DNA from: DASXTS01 sp036402215
Lineage (GTDB): Bacteria; Actinomycetota; Actinomycetes; Mycobacteriales; Pseudonocardiaceae
Direction of reading: 5' to 3'
NCBI GenBank assembly: GCA_036402215.1
Contig: DASWTI010000707.1
Location: 1 to 11,782, forward strand
DNA: 11,782 nucleotides
Below, piece by piece: positions 6,578-11,782 of the stretch. The position numbers were made by a program, and so were the translations under genes. The notes beneath the pieces were generated by a model. That model was not told where the DNA came from. It saw only the letters and a list, made by a program, of their open reading frames with translations, and made no database searches. Within the stretch, counting starts at the first letter, position 1, and each line of letters starts with the position of its first letter.

Positions 6578-6726
6578 GCCCGATGTGACTGAAAGGCGCC
6601 TTCAGTCGACTCACGCGACTGAAAGCCGCCTTCAGTCGACTCACGCGACTGAAAGGCGCCTTCAGCCGCCCGATGTGACTGAAAGGCGCCATCAGTCGCC
6701 TCACGCGACCGAAAGGGCCCTCAGTC
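6578..6726. repeat. Array of five palindromic repeats with an exact 30-bp period
   Basis: Units start at 6587, 6617, 6647, 6677 and 6707. Each has arms GACTGAA and TTCAGTC around a 7-base GC centre (AGGCGCC in units 1, 3 and 4), and the units are separated by 9-bp spacers. Small changes occur: AGCCGCC in unit 2, TTCAGCC in unit 3, ATCAGTC in unit 4. Unit 5 is 20 bp, with GACCGAA and a GGGCCC core that stays self-complementary. The spacer GCCCGATGT precedes units 1 and 4, while G[A/C]CTCACGC precedes units 2, 3 and 5, which points to a 90-bp higher-order duplication. Unit 5 contains the stop codon of the topoisomerase gene (6725-6727). The array could form serial hairpins in RNA downstream of that gene, so a role in termination or 3'-end protection is possible. 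Confidence 0.92.
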
Positions 6727-7909
6727 AGCGGGTGGCGCGGAGCATGCGGAGGACGGCGCGCTCCAGGAGGGGGCGGACGGCGGCGTCGGAGAGGTCGTCG
6801 GAGCCGGCGCGGCGCACCGCGGCGGCGATGGTGGTGCCGCGTTCGAAGCACTCGATGACGCGGGGGTCCACGTAGGAGGCGCGGGCGACCGCCGGGGTGT
6901 TGCCGAGGTGCTCGGCGACCTCACGCATGGCCGCGGTGACGGCGCGGGTGCGATCGCGCTCGGTGTCGGTGCGGGCCGCGCCGGCCAGGGCGGCGGCGGC
7001 GAGCACGGTGGCGCTCCAGGTGCGCAGGTCCTTGGCGGTGAACTCCTCGCCGGCCAGCTCCTTGACGCGGGCGTTGATGTCCTCGGCGCGCACGTCGTGC
7101 CGGTCGCCGCCGCGGCCGCGCGGGCCGGTGCGATAGGCGAGCAGGTCGTCCTCCGGGTCGCGACCGCGGCACAGGGCCACGACCACGCGGTGCAGCTGGG
7201 GGTCGTCGAACTCGACGGCGTGCTCGATGCCGCCCTTGGCGGGGTACTCGACGCGCACCCGGCCGCGCCGGATGCGCACGTGCCCGACGCGCAGCGTGGC
7301 CAGCCCGAAGCTCCCCTCGTCCTCCTCCCCCGCCGACGCCGACCCGGAACCCGAGCCGGACTCCGAGCCGGTCCCGCCGGACCCGGACCCGCCGGACCCG
7401 CCGGAGGAGTCGGAGGAACCGTTGGAACCACCAGAGCCGTGGGAACCGCTGGCGGAGGCGACCGCGGCCGAGCCACCCGGCGCGTACTGGTCGTTGCCCA
7501 CGCGCAGCACCGCCAGGTCCAGCATCCGCAGCGCCGCGCCGAGCACCCGCTCCCGGCCGAGCCCCGGCCGGTCCAGGTCCGCGGCCACCACCTCCCGCAA
7601 CCGCGGCAGGCGCCGCGCCAGCCGCAGCACCCGGTCGTGCTTGTCCGCGTCGCGCGCGGCACGCCAGGCGTCGTGGTAGCGGTACTGCCGCCGCCCGGCC
7701 GCGTCGGTGCCGACGGCCTGCACGTGGCCGTTCGGGTAGGGGCAGATCCAGACGTCCGTCCAGGCCGGCGGGATGACCAGCGCGCGCACCCGCTCGACGA
7801 TCTCCGGATCGGTGATCAACGCGCCGTCGGCGTCGTGGTAGCTGAAGCCGCGGCCACGGCGACGGCGGGTGAACCCCGGTGCGGAGACATCGACCCTGCG
7901 CAGACGCAC
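6725..7909 (-). CDS. DNA topoisomerase IB (bacterial, poxvirus-like) with a long Ser/Gly-rich insert
   Basis: The enzyme relaxes supercoils by a transient 3'-phosphotyrosyl bond without ATP. From GTG 7909 it has 394 residues. The N-terminal domain shows RRRRGRGFSYHDADG (15-29), IPPAW (46-50) and GHVQAVGTDAAGRRQYRYHDAW (61-82). Catalytic residues assigned by motif are Arg137 (RVGND), Lys225 (PAKGG), Arg297 (AKDLRTW), Asn337 (GNTPAV) and Tyr346 (ASYVDP). The Asn337-Tyr346 spacing of nine matches the known bacterial form. Residues 144-198 are a Ser/Gly-rich acidic-ended insert not expected in the family, which normally passes from NDEYA directly to GSFGL. AGGGGG (7923-7918) lies eight bases before the start; the longer open frame to 8068 begins upstream of the candidate promoter. 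Its stop lies inside the palindrome array. Confidence 0.9.
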   Translation of the reverse strand: MRLRRVDVSAPGFTRRRRGRGFSYHDADGALITDPEIVERVRALVIPPAWTDVWICPYPNGHVQAVGTDAAGRRQYRYHDAWRAARDADKHDRVLRLARRLPRLREVVAADLDRPGLGRERVLGAALRMLDLAVLRVGNDQYAPGGSAAVASASGSHGSGGSNGSSDSSGGSGGSGSGGTGSESGSGSGSASAGEEDEGSFGLATLRVGHVRIRRGRVRVEYPAKGGIEHAVEFDDPQLHRVVVALCRGRDPEDDLLAYRTGPRGRGGDRHDVRAEDINARVKELAGEEFTAKDLRTWSATVLAAAALAGAARTDTERDRTRAVTAAMREVAEHLGNTPAVARASYVDPRVIECFERGTTIAAAVRRAGSDDLSDAAVRPLLERAVLRMLRATR

Positions 7910-8040
7910 CGGCGGAACCCCCTGCTGACGAAGCCCCCGGAGGCCCACCCGGGGCAACACCCCGAATGACCGGCGGCGAAAGACCCCGACGTCACACCCA
8001 ACCGCCGGTGCATGCCACCCCGGGCGGGCCTGACCCACTT

Positions 8041-8066
8041 CTACCCGCTGTGACGAACGCTCAAAC
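8041..8066 (-). promoter_or_regulatory. SigF/SigB-type promoter upstream of topoisomerase IB
   Basis: On the minus strand GTTT (8066-8063) is followed by 16 bases and GGGTAG (8046-8041). This fits the GTTT-N15/17-GGGTA pattern known for actinobacterial SigF and related SigB-family factors. GTTT is rare in this GC-rich window. The context TGTTTGA is the same as in the promoter before the rsbW-sigF operon. The start of transcription would fall near 8034. Confidence 0.68.
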
Positions 8067-8130
8067 ACACGACGCCGGAATCCCTCGCGTGAGCGTGGAT
8101 CCCGGCGGGCGGCTCCCGTGATCGGGTCGG

Positions 8131-8160
8131 TTGTCGTCGCTCTGCGCTACTCCGTAGGGT
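8131..8160 (+). promoter_or_regulatory. Housekeeping-type promoter for the STAS gene
   Basis: TTGTCG (8131-8136) and TAGGGT (8155-8160) are separated by 18 bases and resemble -35 and -10 boxes of the main vegetative sigma factor. Transcription would start near 8167 and give a leader of about 84 bases. Confidence 0.5.
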
Positions 8161-8192
8161 GAGCCAACACGCGGTTGAGCAGGCAGCCGCGA

Positions 8193-8219
8193 CCGGTGGC
8201 CCCGTACCCTGGCCACCGG
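8193..8219 (+). promoter_or_regulatory. 9-bp GC hairpin in the leader of the STAS gene
   Basis: CCGGTGGCC (8193-8201) and GGCCACCGG (8211-8219) are perfect reverse complements around a 9-base loop. It lies between the candidate promoter and the start codon, 31 bases before GTG 8251, and no T-run follows. It could be an attenuator, an mRNA stability element or an operator; the sequence does not decide. Confidence 0.5.
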
Positions 8220-8250
8220 GCCTTGTTGGCGGCTATGAGGGAGTTGAGCC

Positions 8251-8691
8251 GTGTCGAACACGGGATGGACGCCTGCGGTCCCGGGGCACACCACCGACCG
8301 CACCCTGTCGTCCGACGGTTCCCCCACGCCCACGGCCCGGGACTCCGTCGCCGAGCAGGTCGTGGACCTGAAGGTCGACCGTCGCGGTGACGTCGTGGTC
8401 GTCCAGGTCGGTGGCGAGGTCGACATGCTCACCACCCCGATGCTCACCACCCTGGTCAACGAGCAACTCGGCGGTGAGTTGTCCACCTTGGTGCTCGATC
8501 TGCGCGGCGTGGGATTCCTCGGCTCCAGCGGGCTGGCCAGCCTGGTGCAGGCGCGCGAGGCGGCGGCCGGCCGCGGGGTGCGGCTGCGGCTGGTGAGCGC
8601 GAGCCACTCGGTGCTGCGCCCGCTGACGGCCACCGGGCTCGCGGAGCTGTTCGAGATCTACCCGGACCTCGACGCGGCGGTCGCGGACTAG
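8251..8691 (+). CDS. STAS-domain anti-sigma factor antagonist
   Basis: The 146-residue protein has a polar N-terminal extension (1-35) and a STAS domain (about 38-144). Antagonists of this SpoIIAA/RsbV type bind anti-sigma kinases and release the sigma factor when unphosphorylated. GEVDMLTTPML (55-65) and LVLDLRGVGFLGSSGLASLV (80-99) are the typical strands. The phosphorylatable serine is most likely Ser93 (or Ser92) in GSSG, where the usual aspartate of DSSG is replaced by Gly91. GGGAG lies 8 bases before GTG 8251 and supports this start. The gene runs toward the HATPase gene with an 11-bp gap and lies upstream of rsbW-sigF, so it is a likely partner of one or both ATPase proteins. Similar in length and type to mycobacterial RsfA/RsfB-like proteins; direct partner unknown. 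Confidence 0.9.
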   Translation: MSNTGWTPAVPGHTTDRTLSSDGSPTPTARDSVAEQVVDLKVDRRGDVVVVQVGGEVDMLTTPMLTTLVNEQLGGELSTLVLDLRGVGFLGSSGLASLVQAREAAAGRGVRLRLVSASHSVLRPLTATGLAELFEIYPDLDAAVAD

Positions 8692-8702
8692 CGGGGGCGG
8701 GC

Positions 8703-9158
8703 TCAGGAGAGCCGCAGCCGCATGTGCACCGTCGTACCAGGGCCGCCGTCGTGGCGCTCGACCCGAACCTCGTCCATGGTCGCGCTCATCAGCGGCAGCC
8801 CCCGCCCGCGGTCGCGGGTGTGCGGCCCGTCGTCGCGCCAGGACCCGCTGTCGATCACCCGCAGCTCCAGCACCCGCCCGCCCCCGGCGTCCGTGACCAC
8901 GTCCGCCGTCAGCCGCACCAGCTCCGGCTCGGCACCCAGGTACGCGTGCTCGACGACGTTGCTGGTGGCCTCCCCGGCCGCGACCTGGACGGCGGTGGCG
9001 TCGTGCTCCTCCACGCCGGCCTGGGCGAGCCACTCACGCAGCGCGCGGCGCAACCCGGGCAGCTGGCCCGGCCGGGCCGGCACGGTCAGCCACAGCGGCG
9101 GCGCTGCCTCCGCGCGCGGCACGGCGTACTCGCCGGCGCTGCCCGGACGTTGGGCCAT
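8703..9158 (-). CDS. HATPase-fold anti-sigma kinase (RsbW/SpoIIAB-like serine kinase)
   Basis: The 151-residue GHKL ATPase domain protein has a complete N box: VAAGEATSNVVEHAY (59-73) with Glu63 and Asn67. It also has a G1 box VIDSGSW (101-107, Asp103 and Gly105), a G2-like DRGRGLPLM (116-124) and a terminal GTTVHMRL (141-148). Proteins of this kind bind a sigma factor or phosphorylate a STAS antagonist. The complete N box suggests active ATP use. GGAG lies five bases before ATG 9158; GTG 9173 with a G-rich tract upstream is an alternative adding five residues. It converges on the STAS gene, its obvious candidate substrate, and is divergent from rsbW-sigF. No sigma factor gene is next to it in the same operon, so its target is open. 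Confidence 0.87.
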   Translation of the reverse strand: MAQRPGSAGEYAVPRAEAAPPLWLTVPARPGQLPGLRRALREWLAQAGVEEHDATAVQVAAGEATSNVVEHAYLGAEPELVRLTADVVTDAGGGRVLELRVIDSGSWRDDGPHTRDRGRGLPLMSATMDEVRVERHDGGPGTTVHMRLRLS

Positions 9159-9257
9159 CACCGCTCCGCTCACCCCCCGAGGATCGCCGACGTCGTTGGT
9201 TGACGACCAGGCAACTCCTCGTGGGGCCCCGCCGCAACCGGAGACAGTCTCCCGCTT

Positions 9258-9284
9258 GTTTGACCGAGGCCTGCGGCCGGGTAC
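9258..9284 (+). promoter_or_regulatory. SigF/SigB-type promoter of the rsbW-sigF operon
   Basis: GTTT (9258-9261) is followed by 17 bases and GGGTAC (9279-9284). The pattern is that of promoters read by SigF-type factors, and the operon downstream encodes such a factor, so positive autoregulation is likely. Transcription would start near 9291, leaving a leader of about 110 bases. Confidence 0.7.
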
Positions 9285-9335
9285 TCCAGCGCCGCTCGCG
9301 ACTCTCGGCAACGACCGTGGCGGCGGTGGCACGAG

Positions 9336-9358
9336 GGCCGCCCGGCGGCCGTTAGAGT
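9336..9358 (+). promoter_or_regulatory. 15-bp palindrome directly before a TAGAGT box
   Basis: GGCCGCC (9336-9342) and GGCGGCC (9344-9350) form a perfect 7-bp inverted repeat around one base. TAGAGT (9353-9358) follows two bases later and fits a vegetative -10 box that would start transcription near 9365. No good -35 hexamer is seen. The palindrome would cover the -35 to -10 space, as an operator might, or may form an RNA hairpin in transcripts from the upstream SigF-type promoter. Confidence 0.33.
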
Positions 9359-9401
9359 TCGACTTCCACAGGGGCCCGACGGCCGGAAAGGAGGGGCTGT
9401 G

Positions 9402-9818
9402 ATGGCTCCCGGTGGCCAGCAGGCCGACCTCGACAGTCGCACGCTCGTCGAGGTACGGATTCCGGCGTCCGCCGCGCAGATCTCGGCCGTGCGCGTGGTG
9501 GCGGCGGATCTCGCCGCCCGCCAGGACTTCGACCTGGACGCCGTGTCGGACCTCCGGATGGCGGTGGACGAGGCGTGCGCGACGCTGGTGCCGCTGGCCG
9601 CGGCGGGCGCCACGCTCTCCTGCCGGTTCCTGGCGAACACCGCGGCGGTCGAGGTGGTCGTCCAGGTGACGGTCGACGACCCCGGCGCGAAGGTTCCGCA
9701 GAACACCTTCGGCTGGCGGGTGCTCACCACCCTGGCGGACGACGTGACGGTGCTGGACGGCGAGGCCGGCACGCTCGGGATCGGGCTGTCCCTGCGGCGT
9801 GAGCGGATGGACGGGTGA
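9402..9818 (+). CDS. rsbW: Anti-sigma factor RsbW/UsfX-like, of the sigF operon
   Basis: The 138-residue cytosolic protein should bind and hold the sigma factor encoded next to it. Its pattern closely follows mycobacterial UsfX/RsbW: FDLDAVSDLRMAVDEACATLV (43-63), a non-conserved beta region, then NTFGWRVLTTLADDV (101-115) and a GIGLSLRR end (126-133). As in that family the N box reads VDEAC without the asparagine of the usual HATPase box, so kinase activity is less certain than for the 8703-9158 protein. AGGAGG (9389-9394) lies seven bases before ATG 9402, which fits better than GTG 9399. The stop overlaps the GTG of the sigma gene (GTGA), typical of translationally coupled anti-sigma/sigma pairs. 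Confidence 0.88.
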   Translation: MAPGGQQADLDSRTLVEVRIPASAAQISAVRVVAADLAARQDFDLDAVSDLRMAVDEACATLVPLAAAGATLSCRFLANTAAVEVVVQVTVDDPGAKVPQNTFGWRVLTTLADDVTVLDGEAGTLGIGLSLRRERMDG

Positions 9819-10576
9819 CGTCGCAGTCCGGCTACGAGCACCTCGTGCCGCTGCTCAAGGAGTTCGCGGCCCTCGACCAGGACGATCCGCGCCGCAACCG
9901 GTTGCGTGACGAGCTGGTGACCGGCCACCTGCCGGTGGCGCTGCACATCGCACGGCGCTTCTCGCACCGCGGCGAGCCCCAGGAGGACCTGGAGCAGGTG
10001 GCCACGGTGGGCCTGATCAACGCGGTGGACCGCTTCGAGCCGGACCGCGGCTCGGACTTCCTGTCCTACGCGGTGCCGACGATCACCGGCGAGGTGCGGC
10101 GGCACTTCCGGGACCAGGCCTGGTCGATGCGGGTGCCGCGGCGGCTCAAGGATCTGCACGTGTCGATCGGCGCGGCGGTCTCGGAACTGTCGCAGCGGCT
10201 GGGACGGGCGCCCCGGCCGAGCGAGATCGCGGCGCACCTGGACATCAGCACCGAGGAGGTGCTGGAGGGCCTGGAGGCAGCCGGCGCCTATCGCAGCGCC
10301 TCGCTGGACGAGGTGCTCACCGACGACGACCCGACCGGCCAGACCACGGGGGACGTGCTCGGCGAGGCCGACTCGGCGCTCGACCAGGTGGAGTACCGGG
10401 AGTCGGTGCGGCCGCTGCTGGCCTCGCTGCCGGAGCGCGAGCGCACCATCCTCATGCTGCGGTTCTTCGGGAACCTGACGCAGACGCAGATCGCCGAGAA
10501 GGTGGGCATCTCGCAGATGCACGTGTCGCGGCTGCTGGCGCAGACGCTGGCGAAGCTGCGCGAGGGCCTGGAGTAG
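9815..10576 (+). CDS. sigF: RNA polymerase sigma factor of the SigF/SigB family
   Basis: The 253-residue group 3 sigma factor directs RNA polymerase to stress or development promoters. Region 2 spans about 33-105, with ELVTGHLPVALHIARRF (33-49) and DLEQVATVGLINAVDRFEP (58-76), then FLSYAVPTITGEVRRHFRD (82-100). WSMRVPRRLKDLH (103-115) leads into region 3 (about 115-185). Region 4 contains LPERERTILMLRFFGNLTQT (205-224) and the helix-turn-helix QIAEKVGISQMHVSRLLAQT (225-244). The GTG at 9815 overlaps the rsbW stop. The operon has a promoter of the type this family reads, so it likely activates its own synthesis. It lies next to STAS and HATPase genes, as expected for control by partner switching. 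The gene converges on the DUF4383 gene with a 25-bp gap and no clear terminator. Confidence 0.93.
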   Translation: MTSQSGYEHLVPLLKEFAALDQDDPRRNRLRDELVTGHLPVALHIARRFSHRGEPQEDLEQVATVGLINAVDRFEPDRGSDFLSYAVPTITGEVRRHFRDQAWSMRVPRRLKDLHVSIGAAVSELSQRLGRAPRPSEIAAHLDISTEEVLEGLEAAGAYRSASLDEVLTDDDPTGQTTGDVLGEADSALDQVEYRESVRPLLASLPERERTILMLRFFGNLTQTQIAEKVGISQMHVSRLLAQTLAKLREGLE

Positions 10577-10601
10577 CAGCCGGTCAGGTCACGGCGCGGG
10601 G

Positions 10602-11099
10602 TCAGGCGGGCTCGGTGGCCTTGTCGTTCTGTCCCTGCTCCTGCGCCTGCGCCTGCTCCCGCTCGGCGCGCTCGGCGCTGACCGGGGCCGGGCGCGGGGT
10701 GGCCGGGCCGATGGCGATGAGCAGGCCGACGACGGCGAACACCAGGTGCAGCCAGTTGCCGGCCCAGTTGATGTTCAGCACGTCCAGGTGCGGCAGCCGG
10801 GAGACCAGCACGCCGTAGCCGAACAGCAGCGCGAAGCCGGTGGCGAGCACGGCGCCGAACCAGCGCGCCCGGTCGAGCCGCGCGGAGAGCGCGATGCCGG
10901 CCAGCCCGAACGCCAGGTGCACCAGGTTCTGCAGCGGGTTCACCGCCATGCCGAACAGTCGCCCGTCCGTGCGCCCCACGACGTCGCTCAGGCCGGTGGC
11001 GGCGAAGCCGACGACGCCCAGCACCAGGAACAACACCCCTACCAGTACCGCGACGGCCTGCGGCCAGGCCGCGGTCTTCATGGAGGGCTTCGCACGCAT
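10602..11099 (-). CDS. DUF4383 family membrane protein
   Basis: The 165-residue protein has four predicted transmembrane helices (about 13-36, 55-73, 80-99 and 115-133). Two family marks are present: NPLQNLVHLAFGLAGI (54-69) and DVLNINWAGNWLHLVFAVVGL (106-126). The C-terminal 30 residues are polar, rich in Glu, Gln and Ala, and probably cytosolic. The role of the family is unknown; it is common in actinobacteria. ATG 11099 is taken as the start; ATG 11081 would remove six residues. No Shine-Dalgarno sequence is seen before either. TAAACC on the minus strand sits six bases before ATG 11099 and is a near match to the leaderless -10 pattern seen elsewhere in the window. Confidence 0.85.
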   Translation of the reverse strand: MRAKPSMKTAAWPQAVAVLVGVLFLVLGVVGFAATGLSDVVGRTDGRLFGMAVNPLQNLVHLAFGLAGIALSARLDRARWFGAVLATGFALLFGYGVLVSRLPHLDVLNINWAGNWLHLVFAVVGLLIAIGPATPRPAPVSAERAEREQAQAQEQGQNDKATEPA

Positions 11100-11166
11100 G
11101 TGTCCGGTTTACCACCCCCGGGCGACCGCTAACCCCACCGGATCCGTGTTTGGCCTGCTACGGGCC

Positions 11167-11195
11167 GGAAACCCCGTGCCAGGAAACCCAGTGCC
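11167..11195. repeat. Two imperfect 14-bp direct repeats upstream of the DJ-1/PfpI gene
   Basis: GGAAACCCCGTGCC (11167-11180) and GGAAACCCAGTGCC (11182-11195) differ at one base and start 15 bp apart. They end ten bases before the Shine-Dalgarno sequence of the next gene. Spacing of 15 bp is not a whole number of helical turns from 10.5 bp, so a simple tandem operator is not assured. They may be a regulator site, a leader element or a neutral duplication. Confidence 0.6.
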
Positions 11196-11217
11196 CGGAG
11201 CGAAAGGAGCAACGGAG

Positions 11218-11763
11218 ATGACCCGAGCGACGACGCTGGACGGACGACGGGTGGCCTTCCTGGCCGCGGACGGCGTGGAGCAGGTGGAGCTGGACCGGCC
11301 GTGGCGGGCCGTGCGGGAGGCGGGCGGCCGCCCCGAGCTGCTGTCCACCTCGGACGGCACGATCCAGGCGTTCAACCATCTGGACAAGGGTGACACCCGC
11401 GAGGTGGACCGCGCGGTGGGCGACGCCGACCCGGCCGACTACGACGCGCTCGTGCTGCCCGGCGGGGTGGCGAACCCGGACTTCCTGCGCACCGACGAGG
11501 CCGCCGTGGCCTTCGTGCGGGAGTTCACCGGCAGCGGCCGCCCGGTGGCGGTCATCTGTCACGGCCCGTGGACCCTGGTGGAGGCCGGCGTGCTGCGCGG
11601 CCGCACGGTGACCTCCTGGCCGTCCCTGCGCACCGACCTCACCAACGCCGGGGCCACCTGGGTGGACAAGGAGGTCGTGGTGGACGGCAACCTCATCACC
11701 AGCCGCAACCCGGACGACCTGCCGGCGTTCTGCGACACCCTCATCGACCGGTTGGCCAGGTGA
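11218..11763 (+). CDS. DJ-1/PfpI family protein (type 1 glutamine amidotransferase-like, possible stress protein)
   Basis: The 181-residue cytosolic protein has the DJ-1/PfpI fold. RVAFLAADGVEQVELDRPW (11-29) carries the acidic residue that usually faces the nucleophile, and AVICHGPWTLVEAG (111-124) holds the nucleophilic elbow with Cys114 and His115. ALVLPGGVANPDFLR (77-91) and TSWPSLRTDLTNAGATWVD (132-150) are characteristic of the PfpI/general stress protein 18 subgroup. Members have been described as proteases, deglycases or chaperones, and the exact activity is unsettled. AGGAG (11205-11209) lies eight bases before ATG 11218. The frame is open far upstream over the DUF4383 gene, but the ribosome binding site fixes this start. 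The gene is divergent from DUF4383 and ends near the right edge of the window. Confidence 0.92.
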   Translation: MTRATTLDGRRVAFLAADGVEQVELDRPWRAVREAGGRPELLSTSDGTIQAFNHLDKGDTREVDRAVGDADPADYDALVLPGGVANPDFLRTDEAAVAFVREFTGSGRPVAVICHGPWTLVEAGVLRGRTVTSWPSLRTDLTNAGATWVDKEVVVDGNLITSRNPDDLPAFCDTLIDRLAR

Positions 11764-11782
11764 GGCCGGGGCGGGGGGGCGG

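Larger units (their letters stand above)
7910..8250. other. 341-bp divergent intergenic region between topoisomerase IB and STAS genes
   Basis: No gene is supported here. On the minus strand it holds a SigF-type promoter (8041-8066), a leader of roughly 125 bases with a small hairpin (CGGGG 7954-7950 side with CCCCG 7964-7960), and a Shine-Dalgarno sequence before GTG 7909. On the plus strand it holds a housekeeping-type promoter (8131-8160), a 9-bp hairpin (8193-8219) and the ribosome binding site of the STAS gene. Confidence 0.75.

Noticed and set aside
6587..6726. Regular 30-bp repeats considered as a CRISPR array
   Set aside because: The repeats are palindromes of 20-21 bp with only 9-bp spacers that are themselves repeated, and no cas genes are present.
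5184..6875. Long plus-strand open frame opposite the polyamine genes
   Set aside because: It runs through the decarboxylase gene and the palindrome array without recognisable domains; the minus-strand genes carry complete catalytic motifs.
7910..8068. Upstream extension of topoisomerase IB to 8068
   Set aside because: The extension has no family similarity and would start upstream of the SigF-type promoter; GTG 7909 has an AGGGGG ribosome binding site and the expected N-terminus.
8129..8161. GGTTG...GGGTG before the STAS gene as a SigF-type promoter
   Set aside because: The spacer is 23 bases and the -10 lacks the TA step; the TTGTCG-N18-TAGGGT reading is better.
11148..11172. GTTT (11148-11151) with GGAAAC 15 bases later as a third SigF-type promoter before the PfpI gene
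   Set aside because: GGAAAC misses two bases of GGGTA[C/T], and the neighbouring GTTT at 11107 has only GCTAAC at 17 bases; both are too weak.
10840..11217. Extension of the PfpI frame upstream to 10840
   Set aside because: It overlaps the DUF4383 gene on the other strand, lacks family similarity, and the AGGAG before ATG 11218 explains the start.

Overview
The window is high-GC DNA of about 70 percent or more, with dense coding, frequent GTG starts and many 4-bp GTGA gene overlaps. The gene families are typical of filamentous or mycolic-type Actinobacteria: a SigF-type sigma factor with its RsbW anti-sigma factor, a soluble Hanks kinase, a bacterial topoisomerase IB and a DUF4383 protein. 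An intergenic array of short palindromes built on GACTGAA...TTCAGTC resembles repeats I associate with Pseudonocardiales such as Amycolatopsis. That placement is inference. I see no phage, insertion sequence, CRISPR, tRNA or rRNA.

Layout. (1) Bases 1-2989, plus strand: the end of a gamma-glutamylcyclotransferase-like gene, a ChaA-type cation/proton antiporter, a soluble serine/threonine kinase with a repetitive Pro/Tyr tail, and a DUF488 protein. (2) Bases 3012-6506, minus strand: a spermidine cluster reading ornithine/lysine-type decarboxylase, then speD, then speE, followed by an acyl-CoA dehydrogenase. A GC hairpin separates this run from the convergent DUF488 gene. (3) Bases 6578-6726: five palindromic repeats with a 30-bp period, ending inside the stop codon of a minus-strand topoisomerase IB gene (6725-7909). 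(4) Bases 8251-10576: a stress-sigma partner-switching locus. It holds a STAS anti-anti-sigma gene (+), a convergent HATPase anti-sigma kinase gene (-), and an rsbW-sigF operon (+). (5) Bases 10602-11763: a DUF4383 membrane protein (-) and a DJ-1/PfpI protein (+).

How the parts may work together. Decarboxylase, SpeD and SpeE together could make spermidine from ornithine and S-adenosylmethionine. The sigma factor operon carries a candidate promoter of the SigF/SigB type (GTTT-N17-GGGTAC), which suggests autoregulation. A second one (GTTT-N16-GGGTAG) lies on the opposite strand upstream of the topoisomerase gene, so that enzyme may belong to the stress regulon. The kinase, decarboxylase, speD and acyl-CoA dehydrogenase genes each have a [T/C]ANNNT box 6-7 nt before the start codon, the arrangement expected of leaderless transcripts.

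The most unusual points are the SigF-type promoter on topoisomerase IB, a 55-residue Ser/Gly-rich insert in that enzyme's catalytic domain, a tandem duplication of the end of speD that creates a 12-codon relay ORF into speE, the repeated kinase tail, and the 30-bp palindrome array.
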